8,157 bases of DNA from the NCBI RefSeq assembly GCF_937997405.1, contig NZ_CALKTL010000023.1, forward strand, positions 1 to 8,157, written 5' to 3'. The notes under the pieces are model-generated. The model had not been told where the DNA came from and ran no database searches. It was given only the letters and a program-made list of their open reading frames with translations. Below, piece by piece: positions 1 through 6,762 of the stretch. Both the position numbers and the translations under genes were made by a program. Position 1 is the stretch's first letter. Every line of letters begins with the position of its first letter. Origin of the DNA: an uncultured Campylobacter sp. Its GTDB lineage: Bacteria > Campylobacterota > Campylobacteria > Campylobacterales > Campylobacteraceae.

Positions 1-788
1 ACTTGATCGGGAACGATCGCGTAGGCACTATGAGCTATATAATACTGCTCGGAGAATTCCTGCGAGTTATCGTTGTTTGGATTGAGCGGATACTGATTTA
101 TCCTGATAGTTTCGCCTTGTATCTTACCACTGCCCGCATTGCTAGGAGTGCCTACAGCGATTAACACACGATTGCTACCGTCATCTTTAGCTTCTCTATC
201 GTAGCCGAAGCCTATATCTACGCTAGTAGGTGAAGCATCATTCGTAACGACCCTAAAGATAACGGCGACTTGAGTATTAGTAGACGATTTACCGTATTCC
301 GTAGCCCTTAAATTTCCAACTATCCTAGCTACTTGCGGAAAATTACTACCCAAGGATACCATATTAAACGCAGCCCTAGTATCTGCGATATATCCGGCAT
401 TATCCGCATCGGCCGTCCATGTGCTATCTCGGAGTTGAGACATTGACATAAAGCCGCTCCAACCTGGAGTTCTCTGATTTATATTTCTCGTCTCTACGCT
501 TTGTCCGATCCACTCTAATATATCAAATCTCGGATTAGTAAGGCCGCTAATCGGCACAAAATCATTTACGGCAAGATCTCTGCCTATGGTAGAGCTTTTT
601 ATTCTATCCTCCAAGCGATTTGTGATTAGCATCATCGCATTTTGCGTTCTGGCTTCCAGCTGATTTACCGCACGTACATGCACGTAAGATTTATAGATCT
701 TGGTGTATAGATCAGCGCCAAACATCGAGATGATCCCCAGCACTACGATAACAAACACAAGCTCTATAAGGGTAAAGCCTCTTTTCAT
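1..788 (-). CDS. Type IV prepilin/pseudopilin-like protein, partial (C-terminus beyond window)
   Basis: The frame is open from ATG at 788 down to the window edge (262 complete codons, no stop), so the 3' end is missing. The protein begins MKRGFTLIELVFVIVVLGII: a short basic leader, a prepilin peptidase site after Gly4, Phe5 as mature residue 1, Glu9 (mature Glu5) and a hydrophobic helix to about residue 23. This is the class III signal of type IV pilins and type II secretion pseudopilins, so the product should be processed and inserted in the inner membrane, and may assemble into a short periplasmic pseudopilus. The remainder is a variable globular domain that I cannot assign to a specific minor pilin. 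An AGGAG ribosome site lies at 795-799, in the 12-bp gap after the preceding pseudopilin gene, so the two are probably co-transcribed. In Campylobacter such genes may serve the Cts/type II-like DNA-uptake machinery; that role is inference. Confidence 0.88.
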   Translation of the reverse strand, partial: MKRGFTLIELVFVIVVLGIISMFGADLYTKIYKSYVHVRAVNQLEARTQNAMMLITNRLEDRIKSSTIGRDLAVNDFVPISGLTNPRFDILEWIGQSVETRNINQRTPGWSGFMSMSQLRDSTWTADADNAGYIADTRAAFNMVSLGSNFPQVARIVGNLRATEYGKSSTNTQVAVIFRVVTNDASPTSVDIGFGYDREAKDDGSNRVLIAVGTPSNAGSGKIQGETIRINQYPLNPNNDNSQEFSEQYYIAHSAYAIVPDQ

Positions 789-800
789 CTCGTGCTCCTA

Positions 801-1541
801 TTAGTTATGTAGTCTAGTGACGGTTGTCTGAACGCCGACGCCGATATTAGATAAAAACGCTTTTAAAACAACTGATTTGGCGGTACCATCTTTAGCTACG
901 GCGTCGTTGAGATCCGTAGCAGCAACCCTAACCATCTTTATATTAGTAGGGGCAGCGGACTCGTCGTTAGGCCGATCACTAAGAACACCACTTATATCGG
1001 TACCGGTAGCATACTGCGCAGCATTAAAAGGCTCTGCTACATAATCTACATCGACATTAATCCTAGTATTGAGGATAAAATCACCTCTACTGCTAGAGCC
1101 CACCAAATTACCGACTGTTATATTCGTCGTGAATCGATCAAAATCGTCGATATCGTTATAACGACCGCCACCAAAAGAAATTCCATTTCTACCGAATTGT
1201 CTTTTTGTAGCTGGAGCTTGAGCGCTAATTCCGCGCCTGCTAGCTTCATTTAAAATCCCTGGTCTGACCTCGGGGGCACCATCAGAAGGCGGATTTACCG
1301 TTAGAATTCTCCTCATGCAGCTTGCATCACCTCCGCAACTAGCATCTCCTGCGTATGCGCTATCCCACTGCGCCTTAGATATACGAGACATAAAAGCTTT
1401 AGCGTTATATACGAGCTCCTCTTTGATCGCGAGGGCGTTTAGCTCGGTGGTTTGCGCGACGATACGCGGGATCGCCATCGTAGTGATCGCTAAAATCACG
1501 ATGGTAAAGATCAGCTCGATTAGAGTAAAACCTTTTTTCAT
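801..1541 (-). CDS. Type IV prepilin/pseudopilin-like protein
   Basis: Encodes about 246 residues starting MKKGFTLIELIFTIVILAI: basic leader, cleavage after Gly4, Phe5 as mature N-terminus, mature Glu5, then a hydrophobic helix, which is the hallmark of type IV prepilin-like proteins. I chose ATG at 1539-1541 because it puts the leader at four residues and has AAAGGA (1548-1553 on the complement) seven bases upstream; a longer frame from 1583 would add 14 residues (RNFKILKKGCK-type) before the signal and lacks support. After the helix is a globular region with a small internal repeat, GDASC twice, whose two cysteines (about residues 70 and 75) could form a disulfide in the periplasm. It is the first gene of a two-gene minus-strand unit, followed 12 bp later by another pseudopilin. 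The exact role (type II secretion-like transformation apparatus or other) cannot be told from sequence alone. Confidence 0.9.
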   Translation of the reverse strand: MKKGFTLIELIFTIVILAITTMAIPRIVAQTTELNALAIKEELVYNAKAFMSRISKAQWDSAYAGDASCGGDASCMRRILTVNPPSDGAPEVRPGILNEASRRGISAQAPATKRQFGRNGISFGGGRYNDIDDFDRFTTNITVGNLVGSSSRGDFILNTRINVDVDYVAEPFNAAQYATGTDISGVLSDRPNDESAAPTNIKMVRVAATDLNDAVAKDGTAKSVVLKAFLSNIGVGVQTTVTRLHN

Positions 1542-1607
1542 CTTACATCCTTTCTTTAAAATTTTGAAATTACGGAAACGCAAACTTACTCTGCGTTATC
1601 GGCGCTA

Positions 1608-1613
1608 ATTATA
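1608..1613 (-). promoter_or_regulatory. Candidate sigma70 -10 box for the pseudopilin operon
   Basis: Read on the complement, these bases are a perfect TATAAT, about 67 bp upstream of the ATG at 1541 and inside an AT-rich, T/A-phased stretch (1615-1680), as expected for Campylobacter promoters, which have a conserved -10 and no strong -35. No good TTGACA lies 17 bp upstream. Assignment is by motif and position only. Confidence 0.45.
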
Positions 1614-1756
1614 CTATTGTTAAACTTAAATTTAGAATTTATCGCGTAAATTTTTTTGGTTTACAAAGATTTTTAAGCCCAAACGCATAAAAAATTTTAA
1701 AGAAATTCCATTTTTAAATTTGAACGCGGAATTTAAGCTTGCATTTACTCAAAGAC

Positions 1757-1762
1757 TATAAA
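1757..1762 (+). promoter_or_regulatory. Candidate -10 box for bamD-lon
   Basis: TATAAA(AT) lies about 32 bp upstream of the bamD ATG, after an AT-rich stretch. The 253-bp spacer 1542-1794 thus probably contains two divergent promoters, one for the pseudopilins and one for bamD-lon. The -10 match is imperfect and no HrcA/CIRCE-type or other heat-shock operator was seen, although lon is often stress regulated. Confidence 0.3.
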
Positions 1763-1794
1763 ATTACGAGCTAAATAAATTCCAAGGATTTTTT

Positions 1795-2442
1795 ATGACA
1801 AATCTAAGTAAAATTCTATCTGCTCTCCTATTTATCGCGTTTATCGGCGGCTGCAGTGGCAAGGGCGACGGCGAGCTTTTTAACCTAAGCCCCGAGGCAT
1901 GGTATTCTAAAATTTTAGAAGATATAAACAACGCCAGCATGGAGGATGCCGAGAAGCATTACACTAGCTTTTCGAGCGAGCATATCGCCTCTCCGCTGCT
2001 TGAGGAGATGACACTCATTATGGCGTGGGCTTTTGTGGAGGACGAAAACTACGAGAAAGCAAACAAATACCTAGACGAATACATCCGCCTCTACGGCACG
2101 ACACAAAAGATCGAATACGCGAGATTTCTAAAGATCAGAGCAAATTTCGACTCCTTTAGCCGCCCAAATCGCAACCAAAAGCTAATGCTAAACAGCATCG
2201 ACGAAATTCGAAAATTTATAGCTGAATATCCGCAGAGCGAGTATCGTCCGCTACTTGAGACGATGCTAACGAAGCTCAGGCTTGCAGAGCATCAGCTAAA
2301 TATCGACATCAAAGACCTTTACCAGCGCACCGACCGCGAAAGTTCTGCCAAAATTTACGAGCAGCGAATCGAAGAGTCCCCGTTAAACGGCACCGACGTC
2401 ATCAAACCGCGCTCGCCTTGGTATCGCGCGATTTTTGAGTAG
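1795..2442 (+). CDS. bamD: Outer membrane protein assembly factor BamD (lipoprotein)
   Basis: 215 residues. The N-terminus has a lipoprotein signal peptide: a few polar residues, a hydrophobic stretch (about residues 8-17) and a lipobox ending in Gly-Gly-Cys, with Cys20 as the lipidated residue. The rest is helical with tetratricopeptide-like repeats, for example around ENYEKANKYLDEYIRLYG and IDEIRKFIAEYPQSEYR, which match the BamD (ComL/YfiO) pattern of TPR units with tyrosine-rich ends. BamD is the essential partner of BamA in the complex that folds beta-barrel proteins into the outer membrane; it faces the periplasm from the inner leaflet of the outer membrane. AAGGA precedes the ATG by about eight bases. 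The stop codon overlaps the lon ribosome site, so the pair should be translated together. The same order, this lipoprotein followed by lon, is known from Campylobacter jejuni. Confidence 0.88.
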   Translation: MTNLSKILSALLFIAFIGGCSGKGDGELFNLSPEAWYSKILEDINNASMEDAEKHYTSFSSEHIASPLLEEMTLIMAWAFVEDENYEKANKYLDEYIRLYGTTQKIEYARFLKIRANFDSFSRPNRNQKLMLNSIDEIRKFIAEYPQSEYRPLLETMLTKLRLAEHQLNIDIKDLYQRTDRESSAKIYEQRIEESPLNGTDVIKPRSPWYRAIFE

Positions 2443-2446
2443 GAGG
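2441..2446 (+). promoter_or_regulatory. Strong ribosome binding site of lon overlapping the bamD stop
   Basis: AGGAGG overlaps the TAG of bamD (2440-2442) and sits four bases before ATG 2451. It favours that start over the in-frame ATG at 2460, which would be about 13 bases away, and suggests that translation of bamD and lon is coupled. Confidence 0.7.
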
Positions 2447-2450
2447 AGCG

Positions 2451-4961
2451 ATGCAACTGATGCAAAACACAACCTTTCCTAGTGATCTACCTATCATCGT
2501 CGAGGACGAGCTATTTTTATATCCCTTTATGATAGCGCCCCTTTTCATCGGCGACGAGCATAACAAAAAGGCTCTCGATCTAGCCGCTAAAAACGAATCT
2601 ATGATAATGGTCGTAAGCTCAAAGTCGGAATTTAGCGGCGATAGAAGCTTCGGCGGTATCTACAACGCAGGCGTCGTGGGCTCCGTGATGAGAACCGTGC
2701 CGCTTCCCGACGGTCGGGTTAAAATTTTATTCCAAGGCGCGCTAAAAGGCAAAATCGTAAAAGAAATTTCGCAAGATCCATTGGTCGCTACCGTCGATAT
2801 CATCCACGACGAACGCGGCAACGATCAAAAATTAGACGCGCTTGTAAGCGTGCTAAAGGAAAAAACCAAGACGCTTAGCACGCTCACGCATTTTTTCCCG
2901 AACGATCTGCTAAAAACCATCGATGACGGCACCGACGCCGCGCGCGTCTGCGATCTGATTTTAAGCGCACTGCGCTTAAAAAAGCAGGTAGCCTACTCAT
3001 TTTTTACCGAGAGCAACTTGCAAAAGCGCCTTTTCAACCTCATCAACTACATCTCCGACGAGATCGAAGCGCAGAGGCTTGAAAAAGAGATCAAAAGCAA
3101 GGTCCACTCCAAGATCGACAAGACGAACAAAGAGTATTTTTTAAAAGAGCAGCTCAAACAGATCCAAAAAGAACTCGGCGGCGATGCCGATCGCGACGTC
3201 GAGATCGAGGAGTACCGCAAAAAGCTGGAAGCCAAAAAGCCCTATTTGGGCGAGGATGCTTACAAAGAGATCAAAAAGCAGATCGATAAATTTGCCCGCC
3301 TCCATCCGGACAGCGCCGATGCGGGGCTCGTGCAGAGCTATCTGGACTGGGTTTTGGAGGTGCCTTTTGAAAAGACCGCCAAACACAAGATGTCCATCGA
3401 GGGCGTCACCGCGCAGCTAAATAAAGACCACCACTCTCTGCAAAAGCCCAAGGCGCGCATCGAGGAGTATTTTGCGCTAAAGCAGCTTTTGGAGCTTCGC
3501 GGCATAAACGGTAAGCAGAGTAAGGGGGACGGCAAGGGAGACGGCGCGATCTTGTGCTTCTACGGCCCTCCCGGCGTAGGCAAGACGAGCCTTGCGAACT
3601 CTATCGCGACCGCGCTTAAGCGCAAACTTATCCGCATCGCTTTGGGCGGGCTTGAGGACGTAAACGAGCTACGCGGACACCGCCGCACCTATATCGGCGC
3701 GATGCCGGGCCGCATCGTGCAGGGCCTCATCGAGGCAAATCAGATGAACCCCGTCATCGTGCTTGATGAGATCGATAAAATTTCAAGCTCATACAAGGGC
3801 GATCCGACGGCGGTTCTGCTTGAAATTTTAGACCCGGAGCAAAACTCGAGCTTTAGGGATTATTATCTAAATTTCAATATCGATCTTAGCAAGATTATCT
3901 TTATCGCCACGGCAAACGACGTATCTCTCATACCCGCGCCGCTGCGCGATAGGATGGAGTTTATCGAGCTTAGCTCATACACGCCGCAGGAGAAGTTTCA
4001 GATCGCCAAAGACTATCTGATCCCTCAGGAGCTGCAACGCCACGGGCTCAAAGCCGCCGACGTAGCGATCAACCCCGCAGCCCTTGCCGAGATCATCGAA
4101 GAGTACACGCGCGAAAGCGGCGTGCGAAATTTGCGCCGCCAGATCGCAGCGATCTTCCGCAAGGTCGCGGTTAAAATTTTAAAAGACAAAGAGTTTAAAA
4201 AGATCATCGTTACGACGAAAAATTTAAGCGAATTTCTAAATAAAAAGGTTTTCGAGATCGACGAGGTCGAAAAGTGCGATCAAATCGGCATCGTAAACGG
4301 GCTTGCGTGGACTGCGGTAGGCGGCGACGTGCTCAAGATCGAAGCGGTCAAGATCAAAGGCAAGGGCGCGATGACGATCACGGGCCAGCTCGGCGACGTG
4401 ATGAAAGAATCCGCGCAGATCGCCTTTAGCGTCGTAAAGGTGCTGATCGACGAGGGCAAGCTCAAAGCGGCTCAAGACGCGAAAGGGGGCGCAGAAAAAG
4501 CCTCACGTGCGGGTAAAAACTCCGCATTACGCGCAAATGGCAGCGCGACATCTAAAAGCTCGGCGGCGCGAAATTTAGGCGCGGAGGAGAATTCCGAAAG
4601 CTCAGAGCAGATTTATAACAAATTCGACCTTCACATTCACGTGCCCGAGGGCGCGACGCCCAAGGACGGACCGAGCGCGGGCATCACGATGAGCACGGCG
4701 ATCGCGTCGATTTTAAGCGAGCGTAAGGTGCGCGCCGATCTGGCGATGACGGGCGAGATCACGCTAAGCGGCAAGGTGCTGCCGATCGGCGGGCTTAAGG
4801 AGAAGCTCATCGCTGCGCACAAAGCCAAAATCGCCGAGGTTTTGATCCCGCGCAAAAACTACGAGCGCGACCTGGCGGAGATCCCGGACGAGGTCAAAAA
4901 CGATCTGAAAATAACGCCGGTAGATCGGATCGAAGAGGTGCTGAAGCTCGCGCTAGTCTAA
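2451..4961 (+). CDS. lon: ATP-dependent protease Lon (La)
   Basis: 836 residues, full length. Order: N-terminal substrate-binding LON domain (about 10-200), a long helical coiled-coil linker (about 200-300, rich in Lys/Glu), an AAA+ ATPase with Walker A GPPGVGKT at 372-379 and Walker B VIVLDEID at about 435-442, the sensor/arginine region, and the C-terminal serine-lysine protease domain with KDGPSAG carrying catalytic Ser742 and GGLKEK carrying catalytic Lys785. Lon is a cytoplasmic homohexamer that unfolds and degrades misfolded and short-lived regulatory proteins. All catalytic elements are present. One oddity: between about residues 673 and 720, just before the conserved FDLHIHVPEG strand, there is an Ala/Ser/Gly/Lys-rich low-complexity insertion clearly longer than the linker I remember from other Lon proteins. 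GC content here is much higher than in the accessory block downstream (41 of 60 bases G/C in 3661-3720 against 21 of 60 in 6301-6360). Confidence 0.97.
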   Translation: MQLMQNTTFPSDLPIIVEDELFLYPFMIAPLFIGDEHNKKALDLAAKNESMIMVVSSKSEFSGDRSFGGIYNAGVVGSVMRTVPLPDGRVKILFQGALKGKIVKEISQDPLVATVDIIHDERGNDQKLDALVSVLKEKTKTLSTLTHFFPNDLLKTIDDGTDAARVCDLILSALRLKKQVAYSFFTESNLQKRLFNLINYISDEIEAQRLEKEIKSKVHSKIDKTNKEYFLKEQLKQIQKELGGDADRDVEIEEYRKKLEAKKPYLGEDAYKEIKKQIDKFARLHPDSADAGLVQSYLDWVLEVPFEKTAKHKMSIEGVTAQLNKDHHSLQKPKARIEEYFALKQLLELRGINGKQSKGDGKGDGAILCFYGPPGVGKTSLANSIATALKRKLIRIALGGLEDVNELRGHRRTYIGAMPGRIVQGLIEANQMNPVIVLDEIDKISSSYKGDPTAVLLEILDPEQNSSFRDYYLNFNIDLSKIIFIATANDVSLIPAPLRDRMEFIELSSYTPQEKFQIAKDYLIPQELQRHGLKAADVAINPAALAEIIEEYTRESGVRNLRRQIAAIFRKVAVKILKDKEFKKIIVTTKNLSEFLNKKVFEIDEVEKCDQIGIVNGLAWTAVGGDVLKIEAVKIKGKGAMTITGQLGDVMKESAQIAFSVVKVLIDEGKLKAAQDAKGGAEKASRAGKNSALRANGSATSKSSAARNLGAEENSESSEQIYNKFDLHIHVPEGATPKDGPSAGITMSTAIASILSERKVRADLAMTGEITLSGKVLPIGGLKEKLIAAHKAKIAEVLIPRKNYERDLAEIPDEVKNDLKITPVDRIEEVLKLALV

Positions 4962-5212
4962 ATTTAAAGCGCCGTTTTGGCCGCACGCTTCGGCGAAATT
5001 TTAAAATATTTGTAGCGGCGTTAAATTTTATTGCGCAACTGGATATTGACGTGCTTGCGGCAAGATTTCTTGTAACGATGTGGCGAACGTAAAATTTCGT
5101 AGAATTTCGCATACGCGCGATCGCGTAATGCTGTAAAATTTTATGACCGTTTAAAATTCAGCTCCGCTTCTAGCGCAAAATTTTATGAAATTTACCTCGC
5201 AAAAGGAATAAA
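4962..5212 (+). other. Intergenic spacer between lon and the accessory operon
   Basis: No convincing gene on either strand. It holds a weak CGCCG/CGGCG hairpin near 4970-5000 followed by an AT run, which could be a poor lon terminator; a perfect 10-bp palindrome CGCGATCGCG at 5116-5125 that contains one GATC; and a 12-bp direct repeat AAAATTTTATGA at 5135-5146 and 5177-5188. TAAAAT at 5134-5139 could be a -10 element for the operon that starts at 5213. None of these is strong, since AAATTTTA-type words are common throughout the window. Confidence 0.35.
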
Positions 5213-5383
5213 ATGTTTGACTTTAAAAAAGAGTTTAGACAGCTTTACGCGCCAAAGCAGACGCCGCAAATTTTAACCGTCCCGCCTGCGAATTTCGTCT
5301 GCGTCCGAAGCGAAGGCTTGTTTAATATGAAGTTAAATTTTATCCGAGCGTTAGCGACAACAAAAACGGACAAGCAAAGATGA
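5213..5383 (+). pseudogene. Truncated GyrI-like small-molecule-binding domain protein (N-terminal remnant)
   Basis: A 56-codon frame with a good ribosome site (AAGGA, 5203-5207). Its first 35 residues, MFDFKKEFRQLYAPKQ... followed by VPPANFVCVRSEG, match from memory the start of GyrI-like/YdeI-type effector-binding proteins, which typically continue for well over 150 residues after a VRGxG motif. Here similarity ends right after the SEG (about position 5317), and the last 21 residues look unrelated. The gene therefore appears cut, and the break may mark one edge of the insertion that brought the restriction-modification block. The frame ends in TGA overlapping the ATG of the next gene (ATGA at 5380-5383), so the residual peptide may now act as a translated leader that couples expression of the operon. 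The family call rests on the N-terminal pattern only. Confidence 0.6.
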
Positions 5384-6090
5384 AACAAAAAGATTTCGTG
5401 ATAGCGGCGATGATAGAGCTTGGCGGTGCAGCGACTCTATCGCAACTTTATTCTGCGACCGACGTTAGTTCGTGGTCGACGAAAACGCCATTCGCTTCTA
5501 TACGGCGTATCGTGCAAGAAAATGCGGAGTTTTTTAAGATTCGCCCGGGTCTTTGGGGCTTAAAGTCGCTTGAGACGCAAATTTTAAAAGAGTTTGAAAG
5601 TGGCACGAATCCGCGAGATAGCTTCACTCACTCCTATTTTCAAGGTCTTATCGTAGAGATCGGCAACCTGCGCAAATTTCAAACCTACGTGCCGCCACAG
5701 GATAAAAATAAAAGCTTCGTCGCAAGCAAAAAGCTGGACGATCTTACTTCGCTAAAGGCGATTTACGAATTTGCCTACCCGAGCATACTAAATAAGGCGC
5801 GCAGCGTCGATGCGATCTGGTTTAACGAGCGAAATCTACCTTACGCGTTTTTCGAGGTTGAGCACTCGACAGACTTTAAAAATTCTCTCAATAAATTTTA
5901 CGAACTTCAGGACTTTAACGCCAAAATGTTTATCGTTGCGGATGAGGGCAGGTTGAGGCAGTTTCAAAGCGTGATAAGCGCGTCGATATACAAAGATATT
6001 GCCGGTAGCGTGAAATTTGCGAGCTACGAAAGTATCGCCAAACAATACGACTTAGAAAGCGAGAGCGCGAAAGTAAAAATGGGGATTTGA
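5380..6090 (+). CDS. HARE-type winged-helix protein with possible PD-(D/E)XK nuclease core
   Basis: 236 residues. About residues 1-65 resemble the HARE-HTH domain (a winged helix shared by HB1, ASXL and restriction endonucleases): an MKQKDFVIAAMIELGGAAT start, then W..KTPFASIRRIVQ, then a wing ending PGLWGLKS. About 75-215 form an alpha/beta domain with a nuclease-like arrangement: a helix around GLIVEIGNL, Asp144 in VDAIW, then Glu159-Val-Glu161 in FFEVEHS, and a later strand FIVADEG. An ExE in place of ExK is known from BamHI, so a Mg-dependent nuclease is possible, but a DNA-binding regulator or modified-DNA reader is equally compatible. I do not recognise a named protein. It starts inside the stop of the preceding remnant (ATGA) and ends in a 1-bp overlap with the DpnD-like gene, so it belongs to the restriction-modification operon. 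Only a weak ribosome site precedes it, which supports coupled translation. Confidence 0.75.
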   Translation: MKQKDFVIAAMIELGGAATLSQLYSATDVSSWSTKTPFASIRRIVQENAEFFKIRPGLWGLKSLETQILKEFESGTNPRDSFTHSYFQGLIVEIGNLRKFQTYVPPQDKNKSFVASKKLDDLTSLKAIYEFAYPSILNKARSVDAIWFNERNLPYAFFEVEHSTDFKNSLNKFYELQDFNAKMFIVADEGRLRQFQSVISASIYKDIAGSVKFASYESIAKQYDLESESAKVKMGI

Positions 6091-6281
6091 TGAAAGAATT
6101 TGAAGTAGAGATTGCCGAAATTTTGGCCAAAAAGGTTGTAATTAAAGCGAAAAATAAAGAAGAAGCGTGTAAGATCGCGCAGACGGCTTACGAAAATTGC
6201 GAGATCGTTTTGAGTGCAGAGAACTTCGTCTGCGCGGACTTTAAAGCGACGATCGCGGACGAGCCTAAAACCGAAATTTAG
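6090..6281 (+). CDS. DpnD/PcfM-like small protein
   Basis: 63 residues, starting MKEFEVEIAEILAKKVVIKAKNKEEA and containing EIVLSAENFVCADFK. The pattern (a beta strand, a Glu-rich helix with EEACKIAQTAYENCEIVL, then a final strand) is that of the DpnD/PcfM C-terminal family, named after a small gene of the pneumococcal DpnI operon and a conjugative-plasmid gene. Its molecular role is unknown. I chose ATG 6090 (TGATG overlap with the upstream stop) over TTG 6087. It ends seven bases before the restriction endonuclease start, so its presence ties this locus to Dpn-type restriction operons. It lacks a signal peptide or membrane segment and is expected in the cytoplasm. Confidence 0.72.
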   Translation: MKEFEVEIAEILAKKVVIKAKNKEEACKIAQTAYENCEIVLSAENFVCADFKATIADEPKTEI

Positions 6282-6288
6282 GGATTTT

Positions 6289-6483
6289 ATGGAACAAAAT
6301 TTAACGAAATTCGATGACTTTTTACGCTCACTTAGAAAAACAAATGCAAGCCTTGACTACTTTACCGACTTTGAAAAATGCGGCAAAAATCTAAAAGCCG
6401 TTTCTATCAAGCTCCACACGCTTGATTTTTTACTCGGTTCAAAGGATTTGAAAACCGATATTTTCACTCTTAAAATACTCTGA
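6289..6483 (+). pseudogene. 5' fragment of the DpnII-type endonuclease gene
   Basis: Codes MEQNLTKFDDFLRSL... up to SKDLK (residue 55), which matches the start of DpnII, then crosses the left inverted repeat as TDIFTL and reads into the reversed segment, where KIL and a TGA end it. The 64-residue product lacks the catalytic region. A longer upstream extension from 6214 would run back through the DpnD-like gene in another frame and has no support. Confidence 0.85.
6447..6471 (+). repeat. Left inverted repeat of the invertible segment
   Basis: 25 bp. It can be read as TTTGAAAA, a 6-bp CCGATA, then TTTTCACTCTT. It matches the reverse complement of 6763-6787 at 24 of 25 positions (mismatch at 6454/6780). 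It lies inside coding sequence, encoding LKTDIFTL on the plus strand. Inside the repeat TGAAAA and TTTTCA form a perfect dyad around the 6-bp spacer, the layout of a tyrosine-recombinase core site. Confidence 0.93.
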
Positions 6484-6762
6484 AATAGTTCGAGAGAAAT
6501 TTACGCCCCCGCGATTTTTCCGCGCGTTCGTATCGAGTCCGACTTCCACGCCAAACACGTAATCGTGCAAATTCTTTATCTTTGCGTCCATAAAAATTTT
6601 ATCTAGTCCCGTTTCTTTGCAAAACTCGTAAATTTTTTCGGGACTTTCAAAATATGTTTCAAGCTTCGTTATTTCGCTGCTTGCCGTGACTACGTCCGTA
6701 TTTTTATCGCGAACGGCAATGAGCAAATTTAGCGTATCAAAGCACTCTTTATTTTGCTTAAA
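6472..6762. mobile_element. Invertible DNA segment (intragenic inverton) inside the restriction gene
   Basis: 291 bp bounded by the 25-bp inverted repeats. The coding sense of this segment is opposite to the genes on both sides, while both flanks share one frame and match successive parts of DpnII. Inversion by recombination between the repeats toggles the gene between intact and broken. It contains no gene of its own and no recombinase is encoded within it or elsewhere in the window, so an enzyme acting in trans or RecA-type recombination must be assumed. I saw no GATC inside it. Confidence 0.87.

Noticed and set aside
1315..1608. Plus-strand frame of 97 codons opposite the pseudopilin gene
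   Set aside because: It lies antisense to a gene with a clear prepilin signal; composition and lack of a ribosome site indicate a shadow frame.
3047..4855. Several 60-80-codon frames on both strands within lon
   Set aside because: All overlap the well-conserved Lon coding frame and arise from GC-rich codon bias.
4894..5112. Minus-strand 72-codon frame across the end of lon and the spacer
   Set aside because: It overlaps the conserved Lon C-terminus, has no ribosome site and resembles no family known to me.
5116..5125. Palindrome CGCGATCGCG as an operator for the restriction operon
   Set aside because: It is a single short GC palindrome about 90 bp from the first start, with no second copy at a control position; similar CGATCG words occur by chance here.
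5836..6130. Minus-strand frames opposite the HARE-type gene and its junction with the DpnD-like gene
   Set aside because: They are antisense to genes with tight operon overlaps and show no domain pattern.
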